Shown: positions 13,237-24,257 of the stretch, piece after piece
How positions within the stretch are numbered: position 1 is the first letter of the stretch
Layout: the number at the start of each line of letters is the position of its first letter
Assembly: GCA_012932295.1 (NCBI GenBank)
Contig: JAAONU010000011.1
Location: forward strand, 39,930,352 to 39,994,351
Source of the DNA: Cyclina sinensis
Taxonomy: Eukaryota > Mollusca > Bivalvia > Venerida > Veneridae
Reading direction: 5' to 3'
DNA: 64,000 nucleotides
Program-made: the position numbers and the translations under genes
Notes under the pieces: model-generated
The model's input: the letters and a program-made list of their open reading frames with translations, nothing else
Told to the model about the DNA's origin: nothing
The model's database searches: none

Positions 13237-13941
13237 ATGCTTGTGGAAAAAGCAGACGGATCACAACAGCCAGTGAAAGGCTTCTACAGTCCAATGTCAT
13301 AAACTAATATAAAAACAGTGTCAGATATAAGAAAGGAAAGAACAGGAAAACATTTTTCAAAGGATTCCATTAGTGGAGAAGTCATGTTTAAAAGACTGTT
13401 AGCTATAAACGCCTTTGAAAACACAACGATTCCAGTGAGTATATACAGAGAGTGTGGTCGGTAGATTAAATCTGATTTTATGACATAACTCTAAGAAGTT
13501 GTGCCTGCTAGTCCAGCTAGAATAGACAGTATTGATGTTACATCAATCATCTTTGATGGTATCGCAGTGTACAGACTTTCGAAGCAAAACCCAGCACTTT
13601 ACTTTTTAAACACTGCTGAAGGATTTCTTCAATACATTCAAATGAAATCCCGCTGAATACCTGGAACAAAATGTATACTTGTTATATTTGAAAAAGTACA
13701 AACAAACCGAAATCTGAGACACGCGAGCAAAGAGGAGACATTGGAACATCAAACTGCATCCATGAATATAGTGATCTACGCCTGCCAAAAAGATAGGACA
13801 ATATTTCTGAGCAAATGGACAAAGAAAGAAAGCCTTGCAGAAATCTTCACTCAACTAGATAACAAGATAATTTGTCCAAACATATCAAAACATAGTGAAA
13901 GGCCAAAGTTAACTATCAAAACACGAGACGAGACGGAGTGA
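13237..13941 (+). pseudogene. Decayed coding frame of an unrecognised, probably mobile, gene
   Basis: A single plus-strand frame reads through 705 bases with protein-like composition, broken by five stops (near 13300, 13463, 13484, 13492 and TGA 13654). Readable stretches include MLVEKADGSQQPVKGFYSPM, SIIFDGIAVYRLSKQNPALY, GTKCILVIFEKVQTNRNLRH and IVIYACQKDRTIFLSKW. A Cys-rich peptide (CTCKRTHML, then SCKCGGSCP) lies just upstream in another frame (13036-13113). The DGIAV...VIFEKV pattern and the CxC-type cysteines faintly recall long hypothetical proteins amplified in mollusc and coral genomes, but that link is from memory and weak. The frame runs directly into the minisatellite that follows. 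Confidence 0.4.
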
Positions 13942-14815
13942 AACATGAAAACACAGACAGAGGCATAGTGAAATACCAAAACACACGAAGAAGCAGAGTG
14001 AACTATCAAAAACAGGAAGAGGCAGAGTGAATTACTTAAACACTGGAAAAGGCAGAGTAAAGCAACCAAACACAGAAAAAGGCATAATGATCTGTCAAAA
14101 CACAGAAAAAGGCAGAGCGAATTACCAAAAAACAAGACATGGCTGATTGAACCATCAGAACACAAGAAGAGGCAGAGTAATTTATCAAAATACAGAAAGA
14201 GGCATAGTGAACAATCTAAACACATGATGAGGCGGAATGAACTATCAAAACATAGGAAGAGGCAGAATGAACGGTCAAAATATAGGAAGAGGCAGAATGA
14301 ACGATCGAACATAGGAAGAGGCAGAATGAACTATCAAAACATAGGAAGAGGCAGAATGAACTATCAAAACATAGGAAGAGGCAGAATGAACTATCAAAAC
14401 ATAGGAAGAGGTAGAATGAACTATCAAAACATAGGAAGAGGTAGAATGAACTATCAAAACATAGGAAGAGGTAGAATGAACGATCAAAACATAGGAAGAG
14501 GCAGAATGAACGATCAAAACATAGGAAGAGGCAGAATGAACTATCAAAACATAGGAAGAGGCAGAATGAACTATCAAAACATAGGAAGAGGCAGAATGAA
14601 CGATCAAAACATAGGAAGAGGCAGAATGAACGATCAAAACATAGGAAGAGGCAGAATGAACGATCAAAACATAGGAAGAGGTAGAATGAACTATCAAAAC
14701 ATAGGAAGAGGTAGAATGAACTATCAAAACATAGGAAGAGGCAGAATGAACCAACAAAACACAGGAAGTGGCAGAGTGAAATATCAAAATAAAGGAAGAA
14801 GCAGAGTGAACTACC
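13930..14815. repeat. 30-bp minisatellite with homogenised core
   Basis: The unit AACTATCAAAACATAGGAAG plus AGGCAGAATG (30 bp) is nearly perfect from about 14310 to 14750, and copies to the left of 14240 become progressively diverged. Two variable sites (CTATC or CGATC; GGCAG or GGTAG) occur in runs of neighbouring copies, showing block duplication. Because 30 is a multiple of three, several frames stay open: the plus strand reads as NYQNIGRGRM repeats (14224-15111), and the minus strand as SSYVLIVHSA repeats. I treat both as by-products of the repeat. Confidence 0.93.
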
Positions 14816-15194
14816 AGACTGATGTGAGTCAAGAGCTATTTATTTTTGTTTTAAGACTTTCTTTCGTTTTTATTCATAGAGATGAAATTCAGTTATATTC
14901 AGTCAAAGCTTTTTCTGTTTTCCTTTCTTGTTTTGACAGAACAAATGTGAGTCAGTTGCAAGTCTGCTATAGTTGCCTTGTATATTTACCGTGTTGTGCA
15001 TGTTGTGTTTATGTTAGTTCGGGTATATATACGCCCTACGCCCTAAGGAACTCTTACTTCATAACTATAATAAATTTTCACAAAGAAATACACTTCCATG
15101 TCCTTCTTTAGGTTTCATAAAGGTAAGTAATTCCCCGTTCAAAATGTTATTTCTTTTTTACAAAGTAGTCATATGGAAACAATTTAATACAATA

Positions 15195-16055
15195 TATCTA
15201 ATTAATTGGGTCTCAAAGATAAAATTACTTCTTTCACGTTTAGGGTTTTTGGATGTATGGAATAATCAAGGGGTTGGAAATCAGACGTTATTTCTAAGCA
15301 TAGTTAAACAAAGGTTACATGATAACTTTCCGCAAAATTGGCACGCAAGTTTAGAAAATTCATCTAGGGCAATATTTTACAGATCAATAGCTACTTTAGG
15401 GTTTCAACTGTATTTAGATGTAGTAAATGTTACAAAACACCGGATAGCTTTATCACGCCTAAGGTTATCAAGTCATAGATTAGAAATTGAAGCGGGTAGA
15501 TGGAAAAAACCAGAAGCTGTACCTTTCAATAATAGAGTATGTAAAATCTGTAAGAAACTTGAAGATGAGTACCACTTCGTAATAGAATGTAAATTATATA
15601 ATGATATAAGAAAACAATACATTAAACCATTCTATTGGAAACACCCGAGTAATATGAAATTTATTGAATTGTTAAGGACTTCTAACAAGAATGTTTTAAG
15701 AAATTTAGCAGCTTTCACATTCAAAGCATTTGAACGTCGCAGACTATTTATTAATATGTAAATGAATATTTTTCAAGTCTCTCCCAAACTGTATTAATTA
15801 ATTCTCAATGTTTATTTTCATTCATTTGATATGACTGATATATATGTATATGATATATGTATGTATGCTCATAATTTAAATATGTAATTCGGTGTTAATT
15901 GTCCGATTAAATGCAGTTGAACTAACACTAGCAACACTGTCATGCCATATTGATATATGTAATTATTTGTATGTTGATATTGATGCTATGATCATGGGCC
16001 ATGATTGGCTTATTTCATAATAAAAGAATATCTATATCTATCTATATCTATCTAA
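15195..16055 (+). mobile_element. LINE 3' fragment, 5'-truncated, with TATC tail
   Basis: The frame to stop 15759-15761 encodes only the C-terminal region of a LINE polyprotein. It shows NWVSKIKLLLSRLGFLDVWN, LRLSSHRLEIEAGRW, a CCHC-type knuckle (CKICK...DEYHFVIECKLY) and a NVLRNLAAFTFKAFERRR end. The same landmarks in the same order occur in the C-terminus of the 6.4-10.0 kb LINE, but the sequences are clearly diverged, so this is a related family, not a recent copy. The 3' UTR leads to AATAAAAG and a TATCTA-repeat tail at 16031-16054. No reverse-transcriptase core remains. Confidence 0.85.
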
Positions 16056-16071
16056 CAGAAACACATGAAAT

Positions 16072-16260
16072 GGCCCGGGCGGTAGTGCAGAGGTAACGAG
16101 CATAATTTTTTTCTGATTCATCCACGATCCCCCACCAACTTAAATAACTTAACTCGGCAGTGGGGCGTCGGTCATATTGGCTACGGGTACAGTCATAAAT
16201 ACATCAACAGTAGGCCTAATCCAAGCCGAAGATTTAGACAATATAGGTCAAATACATGCT
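16072..16260 (+). mobile_element. Degraded tRNA-derived SINE (copy a)
   Basis: The copy has a tRNA-like head with a weak A-box (GGCGGTAGTGCAGAGGTAACG) and a CCACGATCCCCCACC remnant. A 3' module (CAGTGGGGCGTCGGTCATAT, then GGCTACGGGTAC) matches the 3' ends of the other SINE copies in this window. The central conserved GAGACGTTAAACC part is missing. Confidence 0.5.
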
Positions 16261-16699
16261 TCATCAAAAATATGTTTGAGATGCAGAAAAGTCTTACCTG
16301 CAGTAGACATCTGAGAGAGATACTGTTAGCAATTTATATGGATTTACCTGCGTGTGTGCTGATATATGTAATTTTTGTTCAGGTAACATTTTCTTTTCAG
16401 TTACTTTTGGTATTTTGTATTTTGTTCAGTGTTTGTGATCTTATTAATCCAAGTTTGAAAAACATGGCTCGTGCATCGAAATATATGTATGAAAAATATC
16501 GACATGTAAGAACTACATGTATATATAACTGTGCTTTTAATAAAATTCATAACTTTGCGTAAATGCCTAAAAAACTCTTGCTTTAAAGAACGATCAGAAT
16601 CATCCACGTTTTGTAGAATATAAATGTTTCAGATGTACTCAAGCTCAGCAATCATACTGTATTTATTTTCAATCAAAATTATCTCATAATTAGTGTGTA

Positions 16700-16965
16700 G
16701 ATAGCTATCTATGTTGATTTCATCTAAAGTGAGTACAGGTTGCCCACAAGACCGATGCCCCTGAAGAGTTTTAGGTTGTTGGGGGGATAGTGCAAGATAC
16801 AGAAAGCACCCAATTCCAGACACACTTCCTGTTCTTATCCATGCTATCTGATATATGGGACCTCGGTTTAACGTCTTACCTGAAATAATGTTAGTAATGT
16901 TAGTGTAGGAGCGGAGGATCGAACTCGCGAACCTTTGATAACATGTGCAGCGCGTTACCACTGGA
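16700..16965 (-). mobile_element. tRNA-derived SINE (copy b)
   Basis: Read on the minus strand, this shows a head with GTGGTAACGCGCTGCACATG and GCGAGTTCGATCCTCCGCTC (B-box-like). The body follows, with GTAAGACGTTAAACCGAGGT, then GGTGCTTTCTGTATCTTGCA, then a 3' module with GGCATCGGTCTTGTGGGCAA. It is the same family as copies d, e, g and h. Confidence 0.8.
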
Positions 16966-16969
16966 CTTG

Positions 16970-18340
16970 AGAATATAGATATGTTTTGTAGCTTATATTA
17001 ATTCCCTGGAGACAGGACATGTTACCAGTTACTTGTGACGAAAGTAGATTAACCGAAAGTCATTGTTAAATTTCGCTGTAAGGTTTCGAACCCAGATTAC
17101 TGACGGGTCAAGAATTCAATGTCCTTTGTCTACATTTCGACTAAATCTTCATTACTTTAAATGAATTGTGATTAGAGATCTTAACTTGCTTAAATCAGAT
17201 ATATCGAAGAAAAACCTAAAATAGTTTAAATCGTGGTAATGAAAAATCATTTCATTGGTTGTAATAATGCACTCATGAATGTCTACCCGCTGAGAATGTA
17301 TTAACATTATCAATAGTGATTAAGGTATTCTTTGTGTCCCGCACATTTTAAAAAGAAAGATGTCCTTGTAAACAATTCGTTTTAATGAAATAGGAGCTCG
17401 ATCTGTGTTTAGTTAAACGCATATACACAAAGATTTGATAAATCTGTAAAGTAAACATCGACATTTATCACAAACGCTGAGAAAACTTTGCGTGTTATAT
17501 GTACACATCTGTTAGCCTCTGAATGGCTTTATAAGTTGTCATAGAGTTTCAATTTACAACAACACAAGGTAATGAACCTTTTTATGACATTTATAACGTG
17601 GTTTCAACGTCCTTCATATATAAAAAAATCACTACCGATGTTTTCCTTAAGTCTTAACTGTAGTAGTTTTGTTACCTTGACTTTTAAAGGAGTTTTCTTT
17701 ATCATGACACACTCGAGCATGCACAAGCACACTTGTACAAATTTGTTTAAAACTGAACGACTAGAGTTTTCTTTGAACTGTCTGTACAACAAACAGCTTT
17801 ATTGTAATTTCATTAAAAAAAAAAAAAAAAAAACACACACAAAAAAAAAACATAATTATAAAAATTCTGACATAATTTTTACATTTCAATGTCATGCTAC
17901 TCATTTCCACAACTGTCAAATAAGAAAAATCCGCAATGGTTTCTGAGGGTGAGATTTTGAAAGTAACAGGTGGAAGATTACTTCCGTAAAATCATGTGAA
18001 TATCATGATTATAACTCTGAGAAAGGAGATGTATTTTACCTTTAAACAGTTAAGTAAGATAGGCAAACAAATGTGCATTTTCGTAGGTTAGGTTTTGTAA
18101 AATCACACCACCTTTAAGCAGTCATGGTTCTTCAGATTGATAATACCATTTCAAGAAATAAAATCATCCATTTTCAAATATCGCATTAATGGAAAAGACG
18201 TAAAAACATACCGCTTGTTTTGACAAAAAAACGGAAAACGGGCCAAATACCTGGGACCCAGATATTACATAATATAATAAAATGATACAAAGAATTATAC
18301 AAGCTTTTCGGCTTTGTAACTTATACCAGTGAAAGAAAAT
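16970..18340. other. Gene-free stretch
   Basis: No gene is recognised. It contains an A-rich simple tract at 17813-17850 (A runs separated by ACACAC). Nothing else stands out on either strand. Confidence 0.55.
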
Positions 18341-18544
18341 CAGGCCCAGATTTGCGGGTCAAGCCCCCCACCTGGTTCAGCAAAAAAAATCTCTAAATTT
18401 CTTTTTTTTTCTTCATGTATAATGTTCCTGTATTAGTAGCCCTTTTTTGTTCCCGAACTTCTGGCTAACTGACAGCTGTTTATTGCTTAACGGATGTCCC
18501 GATCACCCCCACTCCCACACCTTCCCCCACTCCCGTTTCAGCCC

Positions 18545-18575
<31 letters not shown>

Positions 18576-18604
18576 ACACTTTCAAATCTCTGGATCCGGG
18601 CCTG
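18341..18604. mobile_element. hAT-like MITE with internal C/CA tract
   Basis: The left end CAGGCCCAGATTTG (18341) and the right end, read in reverse complement as CAGGCCCGGATCCAGAGATTTG, form imperfect terminal inverted repeats. The CAGGSSCGGATCC style is typical of hAT termini. The 264-bp body has no coding sequence and contains a C18-20 run followed by (CA)9 at 18542-18578. Target-site duplications are not convincing. Confidence 0.6.
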
Positions 18605-19990
18605 AAAACTGAGAAGCAGCTGTTAAAATTGTGAAAAACAAGGCTGTGATTGAGCAATTTATGTCAAAATTACACGAGTTTTTCGAAACAAAGGCAGTTT
18701 TTGTCCCTTTGAACTCAGGTCATCTTCTAATTGCAATTCTAATCAATTTCTTTTAGCTAATGTAACTATAAAATCCAAACCGAGGTCATAAGATTTACCT
18801 TCATAGATTTATATTTCTCATAATACTTATTCCTCATAGTGCATAACAAATGGAAACAAAATGGTTGCGTACTTACAGAGAAATTGGTTTCAATTGTAGA
18901 AGAATATCTGAAAACCCAGTTTTAAACGCGGTATGTTAACAATATATATGTAATCCACCAGAATGCTACAGATTGCCTCAGAATAGATTCATGTTTCTGA
19001 TACACATCATATTTTCAAAGTTCTCAAATAACCATGCAGATAACACAATTGACATATATTACAAGTCACAATAGCAAAACGTCTGCATTCACCGGCCATG
19101 TTTATACTTCCTCGTATCTATTGATAGACTAACGCCTTTACTGTTTTTGAATGTTTCTCTAATATTTCAGCTTCAAATTTATGTCAAAGTCTTTAACCTG
19201 GTACAAAAACGGTCCAATCACATTTTTTTTGGATTTTTTTGCAGTCACTATATTTGCATCTAAGTAAGTTATTACTCAGAAACAGTTTGTAAGACGGGAG
19301 ATGATGAAACCAAAAGGAACAAATGCATAGTTCTTTCAAGGAATCAGCACTTTATTTTATTACAATCAGGGTAAAATGTGTAAAATGAATCCAGAGAACA
19401 CTAAATATAAGTTCTGTTCAGGCAACATTGACGTGTATAATAATGTAGAACAGTCAACATATATGTCAGAGAGTTGTTCATCAACATCATCAACTTTCTT
19501 GATCTTTACTCTGAAACTAGTGTCAAATGTATATTCACATCGATTTCAAATCAGGGGTCACAGACAGTGAATTCCACCTCTAAATATTGATTTGAATATA
19601 GAGTTAACGCACGTTTTTTTCGTGTTATAACATCTGCAGAATCCCGAGGGATGGTTTATGATTTACGACTGATAGTATACACTGACGGCTTATATGAGTT
19701 ATGTATAAGTTACATAAACTGCCGATTTGGGCAAAAAGACGGACCAGCGTCCATTATTTACAAAGGCCCTGTAACGCGCATAACTGAAAACGGGTAATAA
19801 CAACGCGTGAGCGCGAGAACTTCCTTGTTAACACACCTTTTTGCTCTCGTTAAAACATAGGCAAAACGGGCAAAAACAAGCGATTTTATGCTAGAATGTG
19901 GTATATGAGACACTAACAATGTCCTTTCCATCTGAGAATTGCCTTAGTTTAGAGTAAAGCACTGTTGACATGATATGGATTAATTATTTA
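18605..19990. other. Gene-free stretch
   Basis: There are only short chance frames, and no recognisable repeat or RNA gene is seen. Confidence 0.5.
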
Positions 19991-20419
19991 CAGTGGCGTA
20001 GCTATTATTAGGCCTTGTAGGCTCGGGCCTACAAGTTGGTTTCAATCCTTATTGTTGAATCAAATGTGTGTTTAGGTGTTTTACTGTCTGTCGTCAAAAG
20101 TGAGGAATGCGGAAAGTCACTGTAGACTCTGACGCCTGGTGGGATTCGAACAAGCGACCTCGGGATTGAGAGTCCGGCGCTGTAGTCCCTCGACCACCTG
20201 CTCCTCCTCTTTTTATTTCGATCTTCCTCTAAATTACTAATTGTCTTTCGGGTGAGACGTTAAACCGAGGTCCAAAGTATTTGTGCTATACACTGAGCAT
20301 GGGAAAGAACCAGGGTTGTCTCTGGCATATCACCCCCAGGCACCTTTATTTAGGGGACCACCTGCTCTTTGAACCCCTTCTATGGGCCTACAAGTTGAAA
20401 AAAAGCTGGCTACGCCCCT
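19991..20419. mobile_element. hAT-like MITE carrying SINE-derived sequence
   Basis: The left terminus CAGTGGCGTAGCTATTATTA (19991) is matched by the right terminus, read in reverse complement as AGGGGCGTAGCCAGC (ending 20419). These are hAT-type ends. GGGCCTACAAGTTG lies near both ends. Inside are a minus-strand tRNA-like block (20186-20118; GGTGGTCGAGGGACTAC, then TTGTTCGAATCCC) and a plus-strand SINE body (20219-20330, with CTTTCGGGTGAGACGTTAAA) identical over long runs to SINE copy e. Confidence 0.65.
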
Positions 20420-20928
20420 CATTTCTAATTCTTACAGTCATTTGGGATATGATCACACCCTATCCTGTCTATCAGAGCTCAAAAAATGGTATCCACATAA
20501 TGGCGGCTAAAATAGTTCTCAGGTTTCTGGGATGTTTTCAACAGTTCGCTATTATATGTGTACTTTTTTGCTGGTCTTTTTCTGAAAGGGATAGTGGCAA
20601 TTTTAAATTTTACTTTCAGAATAGAATTCATGATATAAAGTTTTTACATACCCCAATCTGAAAATTGGCTCAGACGTTTTTTCTTAATCATCATCAACCT
20701 ATTTGCAATTCTGTTTCAAATAGTTTGAAATCAGAAATACCTATCTACAAAATATTAGTGCAGAAAGTACAATACGTTCTATATTTTAATATGTCTACAT
20801 TTTCTTTGAAAAAACTTTCTGAACTTTAGAGTCTGTTGCCATGGAATCAAAATAGAATTTGAAAAAAAACAACAACATAGTTTTGATTCACACATGAAGT
20901 TTATCTACAAAGTTATCATACTTTTATT

Positions 20929-22646
20929 AGCTCACCTAAGCACAAAGTGCTCAGGGTGAGCTTTTCTGATCAGTCTTTGTCCGTCGTCCGTCCTTCCGTC
21001 GTCATTCGTCGTCTTTTCATTCAAACGACATCTCCTCCGAAACCAAGGGGCCAAATCTAATGACACTTGCCTTGGATGTTCCTTGCATAAAGCTCTACCA
21101 AGATTGTTCAAATGGTTCTGGTCCATTGCATTTCTGGTTCACTGGAGCTAAAAATAGATTTTAAAAGTTGGATCTTTAAAAAACTTCATTGTCTAGTGGA
21201 CCTCTACTAAGTTTGTTCAAATCATAGCCACTGGATCAAAATAAGCCCTGCCCCGGGGACCACTTGTTTACATAGAGTTATATAGGAAAAAGTTTTAAAA
21301 ATCTTCACATCAGAAACCTAAAAGGCATAGAGCTTAGATATTTTGTATGTAGCATTGTCTAGAGGACCTCTACCAAGTTTATTCAAATTATGGCCCCTGG
21401 ATTAAAAATGGCCCGCTCCAGAGGTAACATGTTTTACATAGAGTTATATAGGGAAAATTTTAAAAATCTTCTTGTCAGAAACCGCAGGGCCTAGAGTTTA
21501 GATATTTGGTGTACAGCATTGTCTAGTGGACCTTTACCAAGTTTGTTCAAATAATGTCCCTGGGGTAAAAGCTGGCCCCACCCAGGGGGTGGGTGTCATT
21601 TGATTTTACACAAGGACTTACATATTGAAAACTTAAAAAAAATCTGCTGCTCTGAAACACCAAGGCCTAGACATTTAATTTTTCGTTGTTATGCCTCCCC
21701 GCCCCCTTCAAACCCGCCATTCTGATGCAGACATATTGTTTTTGCCCTGTCCATGGGTGTCTGTTTGTCTATCACGCTTCGTTTCTTTTCAATAACTTGA
21801 GTACCAATTGACCCAAGGCCTTCAAACTTCACAGGGTTATTGCCCTAATTGAGTAGAAAAAAACCTTTTGTTTTTTGGGTCAGTAGGTCAAGGTCAGAGG
21901 GACCTCTAGATTGAAAACCGTTTCCACTCCACACATATCAGGAGTACCATTTCACTCAGAGCCTTCAAACTTCATAGGATGATTGCTTTTACTAAATAAA
22001 AGAACAATTTTGTTTTGGGGGCTAGTATGTCAAAGGTCAGGGACACAGGGACCTGTAGAGTGAAAAGTTTTCTGCAGAGTAACTGTAGTACCATTATACA
22101 CAAAGCCTTCAAATTTTATAGGATAATTTTATTAGAAGAACCCTATTGTTTTTAGGGTCCATAGGTCAACGGTTCAGTTCACAGGGACCTCTAGAGTGAA
22201 AACTGTTTCTGCTCAGTAACTGGAGAACCATTTTATCCAGAGTCTTCAAACTTCATAGGATGATTGTCTTTACTCAGTAAAAGAACCCTATCATTTTTGG
22301 GGTCAGTAGGTCAGAAGTCACGGTCACAGGGACCTGTAAAGTGAAAACTATTTCTGCTCAGTAACTGGAGTACCATTACTCCGAAAACCTTCAAACTTCA
22401 TAGGGTAATTATATTAGGATGAACCCTATTGTTTTTGGGGTCTGTAGGTCAAAGGTCAAGTTCACTGGGACCTGAAGAATATTACTTTTTCTGCTAAAAT
22501 ATTGAGTACCATTACACCCAGAGTCTTATTGCAAATTATTCAAACTTGCGAACAACGAACACCCATAACAACCAATAATGATACTTGTAACATGAGCAAT
22601 GAGACTCAGGTGAGCAATTTAGGGCCATCATGGCCCTATTGTTTTT
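20929..22646 (+). repeat. Composite bivalve-type repeat with subterminal inverted ends and tandem core
   Basis: It begins TTAGCTCACCTAAGCACAAA and ends CTCAGGTGAGCAATTTAGGG followed by a GGGCCATCATGGCCC hairpin. The GCTCACCT..AGGTGAGC ends are inverted relative to each other. Near the left end a GTCCGTCGTCCGTCC tract is followed by CGACATCTCCTCCGAAACCA. Two tandem families fill the body: ~135-bp units with AAGTTTGTTCAAAT (about 21180-21560) and ~135-bp units with GTAACTGGAGTACCATT and GGTCAGTAGGTCA (about 21780-22520). No protein frame is present. I recognise the terminal motifs as typical of bivalve genomes, without a formal name. Confidence 0.72.
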
Positions 22647-22940
22647 TTATCTGTTACTATGCGTGCAAAAGTTTTGGATAAATTAAACATCTGTGTATAA
22701 TAACATTTCACAGTGCATATTCAATTTGGTGTTACCAAAATAGATAGTTACATTGTACTCGAGACGACCTTAGAAATGCTTCAGATAATATTATTTTGAT
22801 AAAATAGCCTTCAGATGTATTTACAATAGGTTTAGAGTCTGCAGGCCTATACAGTTACAAATAACATTTAAAGATAGTTTGTTTTCTATTCAGTTAAAAT
22901 GTTTTCATTTTGATTTTAGTCTAGTTTGCTATTTTCAATG

Positions 22941-23155
22941 TTAACCCTTAACCTGCTGGATCCGAAAGTAATTAGCATTTGCCACCAGTATAGAGCCAGG
23001 CCAGCCTGCACTTCCGTGCAGTCTGACCAGGCTCTATACTGTTGGTAGCACCATTTTTTGTATTTTGATATTGAAATCCCTTAAACTTTGAATAGACTGT
23101 TCCAAATTCAAAGCTGGGCAAATCCATTACAAAAATTCAGCAGGTTCAGGGTTAA
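22941..23155. mobile_element. TTAA-ended MITE with internal hairpin
   Basis: The terminal inverted repeats are TTAACCCTTAACCTGCTG (left) and CAGCAGGTTCAGGGTTAA (right). An internal palindrome around 22996-23040 (AGCCTGCACTTCCGTGCAGT flanked by TATAGAGCC and GGCTCTATA) makes most of the 215 bp foldable. TTAA at both ends suggests piggyBac-type target use. The family resembles an abundant bivalve MITE known to me by sequence only. Confidence 0.75.
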
Positions 23156-23489
23156 AGTGCTGAGCAAGCACTTTTTGTGCTTGCACATGCGGAACACGTC
23201 TATGAAATACACTCATATTTTTCTGTAAACTAAAGAAAACTACCCTCTTTTCAAATCGTGAAAGACGTTGTCGATATTACGTTTTTATTTGTCACGAAAT
23301 GATTTTTTTCCTTGTTTAGGTTGAAATTGCCATATAAGGTGATTTTGTCCTCTTATTTAAATTTTGAGGAAAATGATATTCCGAAAACGAAGTTTTGGTT
23401 ACACCTACGCATCAGGACACTGATGTCGATCGAAATAATTTGTAAATGGAATGTATGAGAATTTTGATCAGATAAAGGTTCTACCTATT

Positions 23490-23752
23490 TAGTTTATTTA
23501 ACGTCGGTACAAGTTGCCCATATGACCGAAGCCACTGCAAAGTTTTAAGTATGGGATGGTGCAAGATACAGAAAGCATCCCATTCATAAGACACCTGAGT
23601 TTTTTTCTTTGCTAAGCATATAACACTGACTAACAAGGTGACCTCGGTTTAACATCTCATCCGAAAGATGATTAGTAATGTTACTGTAGGAGCGGGGGCA
23701 TCGAACTCGCCCTTGATTACAGGTCCAGCGCGTTGTTACTGAAAGGATCCAC
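23490..23752 (-). mobile_element. tRNA-derived SINE (copy d)
   Basis: The minus strand shows a head with AACGCGCTGGACCTG and GGGCGAGTTCGATG, then TCGGATGAGATGTTAAACCG, then GGATGCTTTCTGTATCTTGC and a 3' module ending GGGCAACTTGTACCGAC. It is the same family as b, e, g and h. Confidence 0.8.
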
Positions 23753-23947
23753 CTCTTAAAGAACTAAGGTTCAAAGGAACCATTATCTTTGTTCCCGATA
23801 CTGAATACTTAATGGCTGTTTCACTCTCTAGCCAATGAAATGCCATGTAAGAAAATGATATTTTTGAATATAACAGCGGGAGAATTACACAACGTTTTTG
23901 ATTGGCGATCGTTATCGAAGTGGTTATAATTAAGGCATCATTTGAAC

Positions 23948-24202
23948 GAGACAGTAGTCCAGTGGTAACGCGCTGGTCTTGTAATCCAGGAGTCGCGAGT
24001 TCGATCTTCCTCTAAATTACTAATTGTCTTTCGGGTGAGACGTTAAATCAAGGTCCAAAGTATTTGTGCTATACACTGAGCATGGAATAGAACCAGGGTT
24101 GTCTCTGGAATGGGATGCTTTCGGTATCTTGCAGTACCCCTCACAATCTAAAAAAACTAACCTTTGCAGGGGGCGTCTGTCATATGGACGATAGCTAAGC
24201 TC

Positions 24203-24255
<53 letters not shown>
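23948..24255 (+). mobile_element. tRNA-derived SINE (copy e), best preserved, with (GA)n tail
   Basis: The A-box-like TGGTAACGCGCTGG is at 23963-23976, and the B-box-like GAGTTCGATC is at 23997-24006, giving an internal Pol III promoter layout. The conserved body CTTTCGGGTGAGACGTTAAA (from about 24027), GGGATGCTTTCGGTATCTTG and a 3' module GGGGGCGTCTGTCATATGGA follow. The element ends in a (GA)24-type microsatellite at 24208-24255. The GAGACGTTAAACC core resembles a SINE domain shared across several metazoan phyla; I recall the name Nin-DC, unverified. Confidence 0.82.

Positions 24256-24257
<2 letters not shown>

Noticed and set aside
14310..14750. Regular 30-bp repeats resembling a CRISPR array
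   Set aside because: There are no unique spacers (units are directly head-to-tail), no cas genes, and the sequence is animal with introns and SINEs.
14224..15111. 295-codon plus-strand frame of NYQNIGRGRM repeats as a gene
   Set aside because: It is open only because the 30-bp period is a multiple of three. The minus strand is equally open, and there is no signal peptide, splice or upstream coding context.
16272..16562. 96-codon hydrophobic frame between SINE copies a and b
   Set aside because: It lies between SINE copies, partly overlaps reverse frames of equal quality and shows no domain; treated as chance.
20118..20186. Possible functional tRNA gene on the minus strand
   Set aside because: Acceptor-stem halves do not pair and the T-stem is mismatched. 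It lies inside a hAT-like MITE next to SINE sequence, so it is read as a SINE-type tRNA relic.
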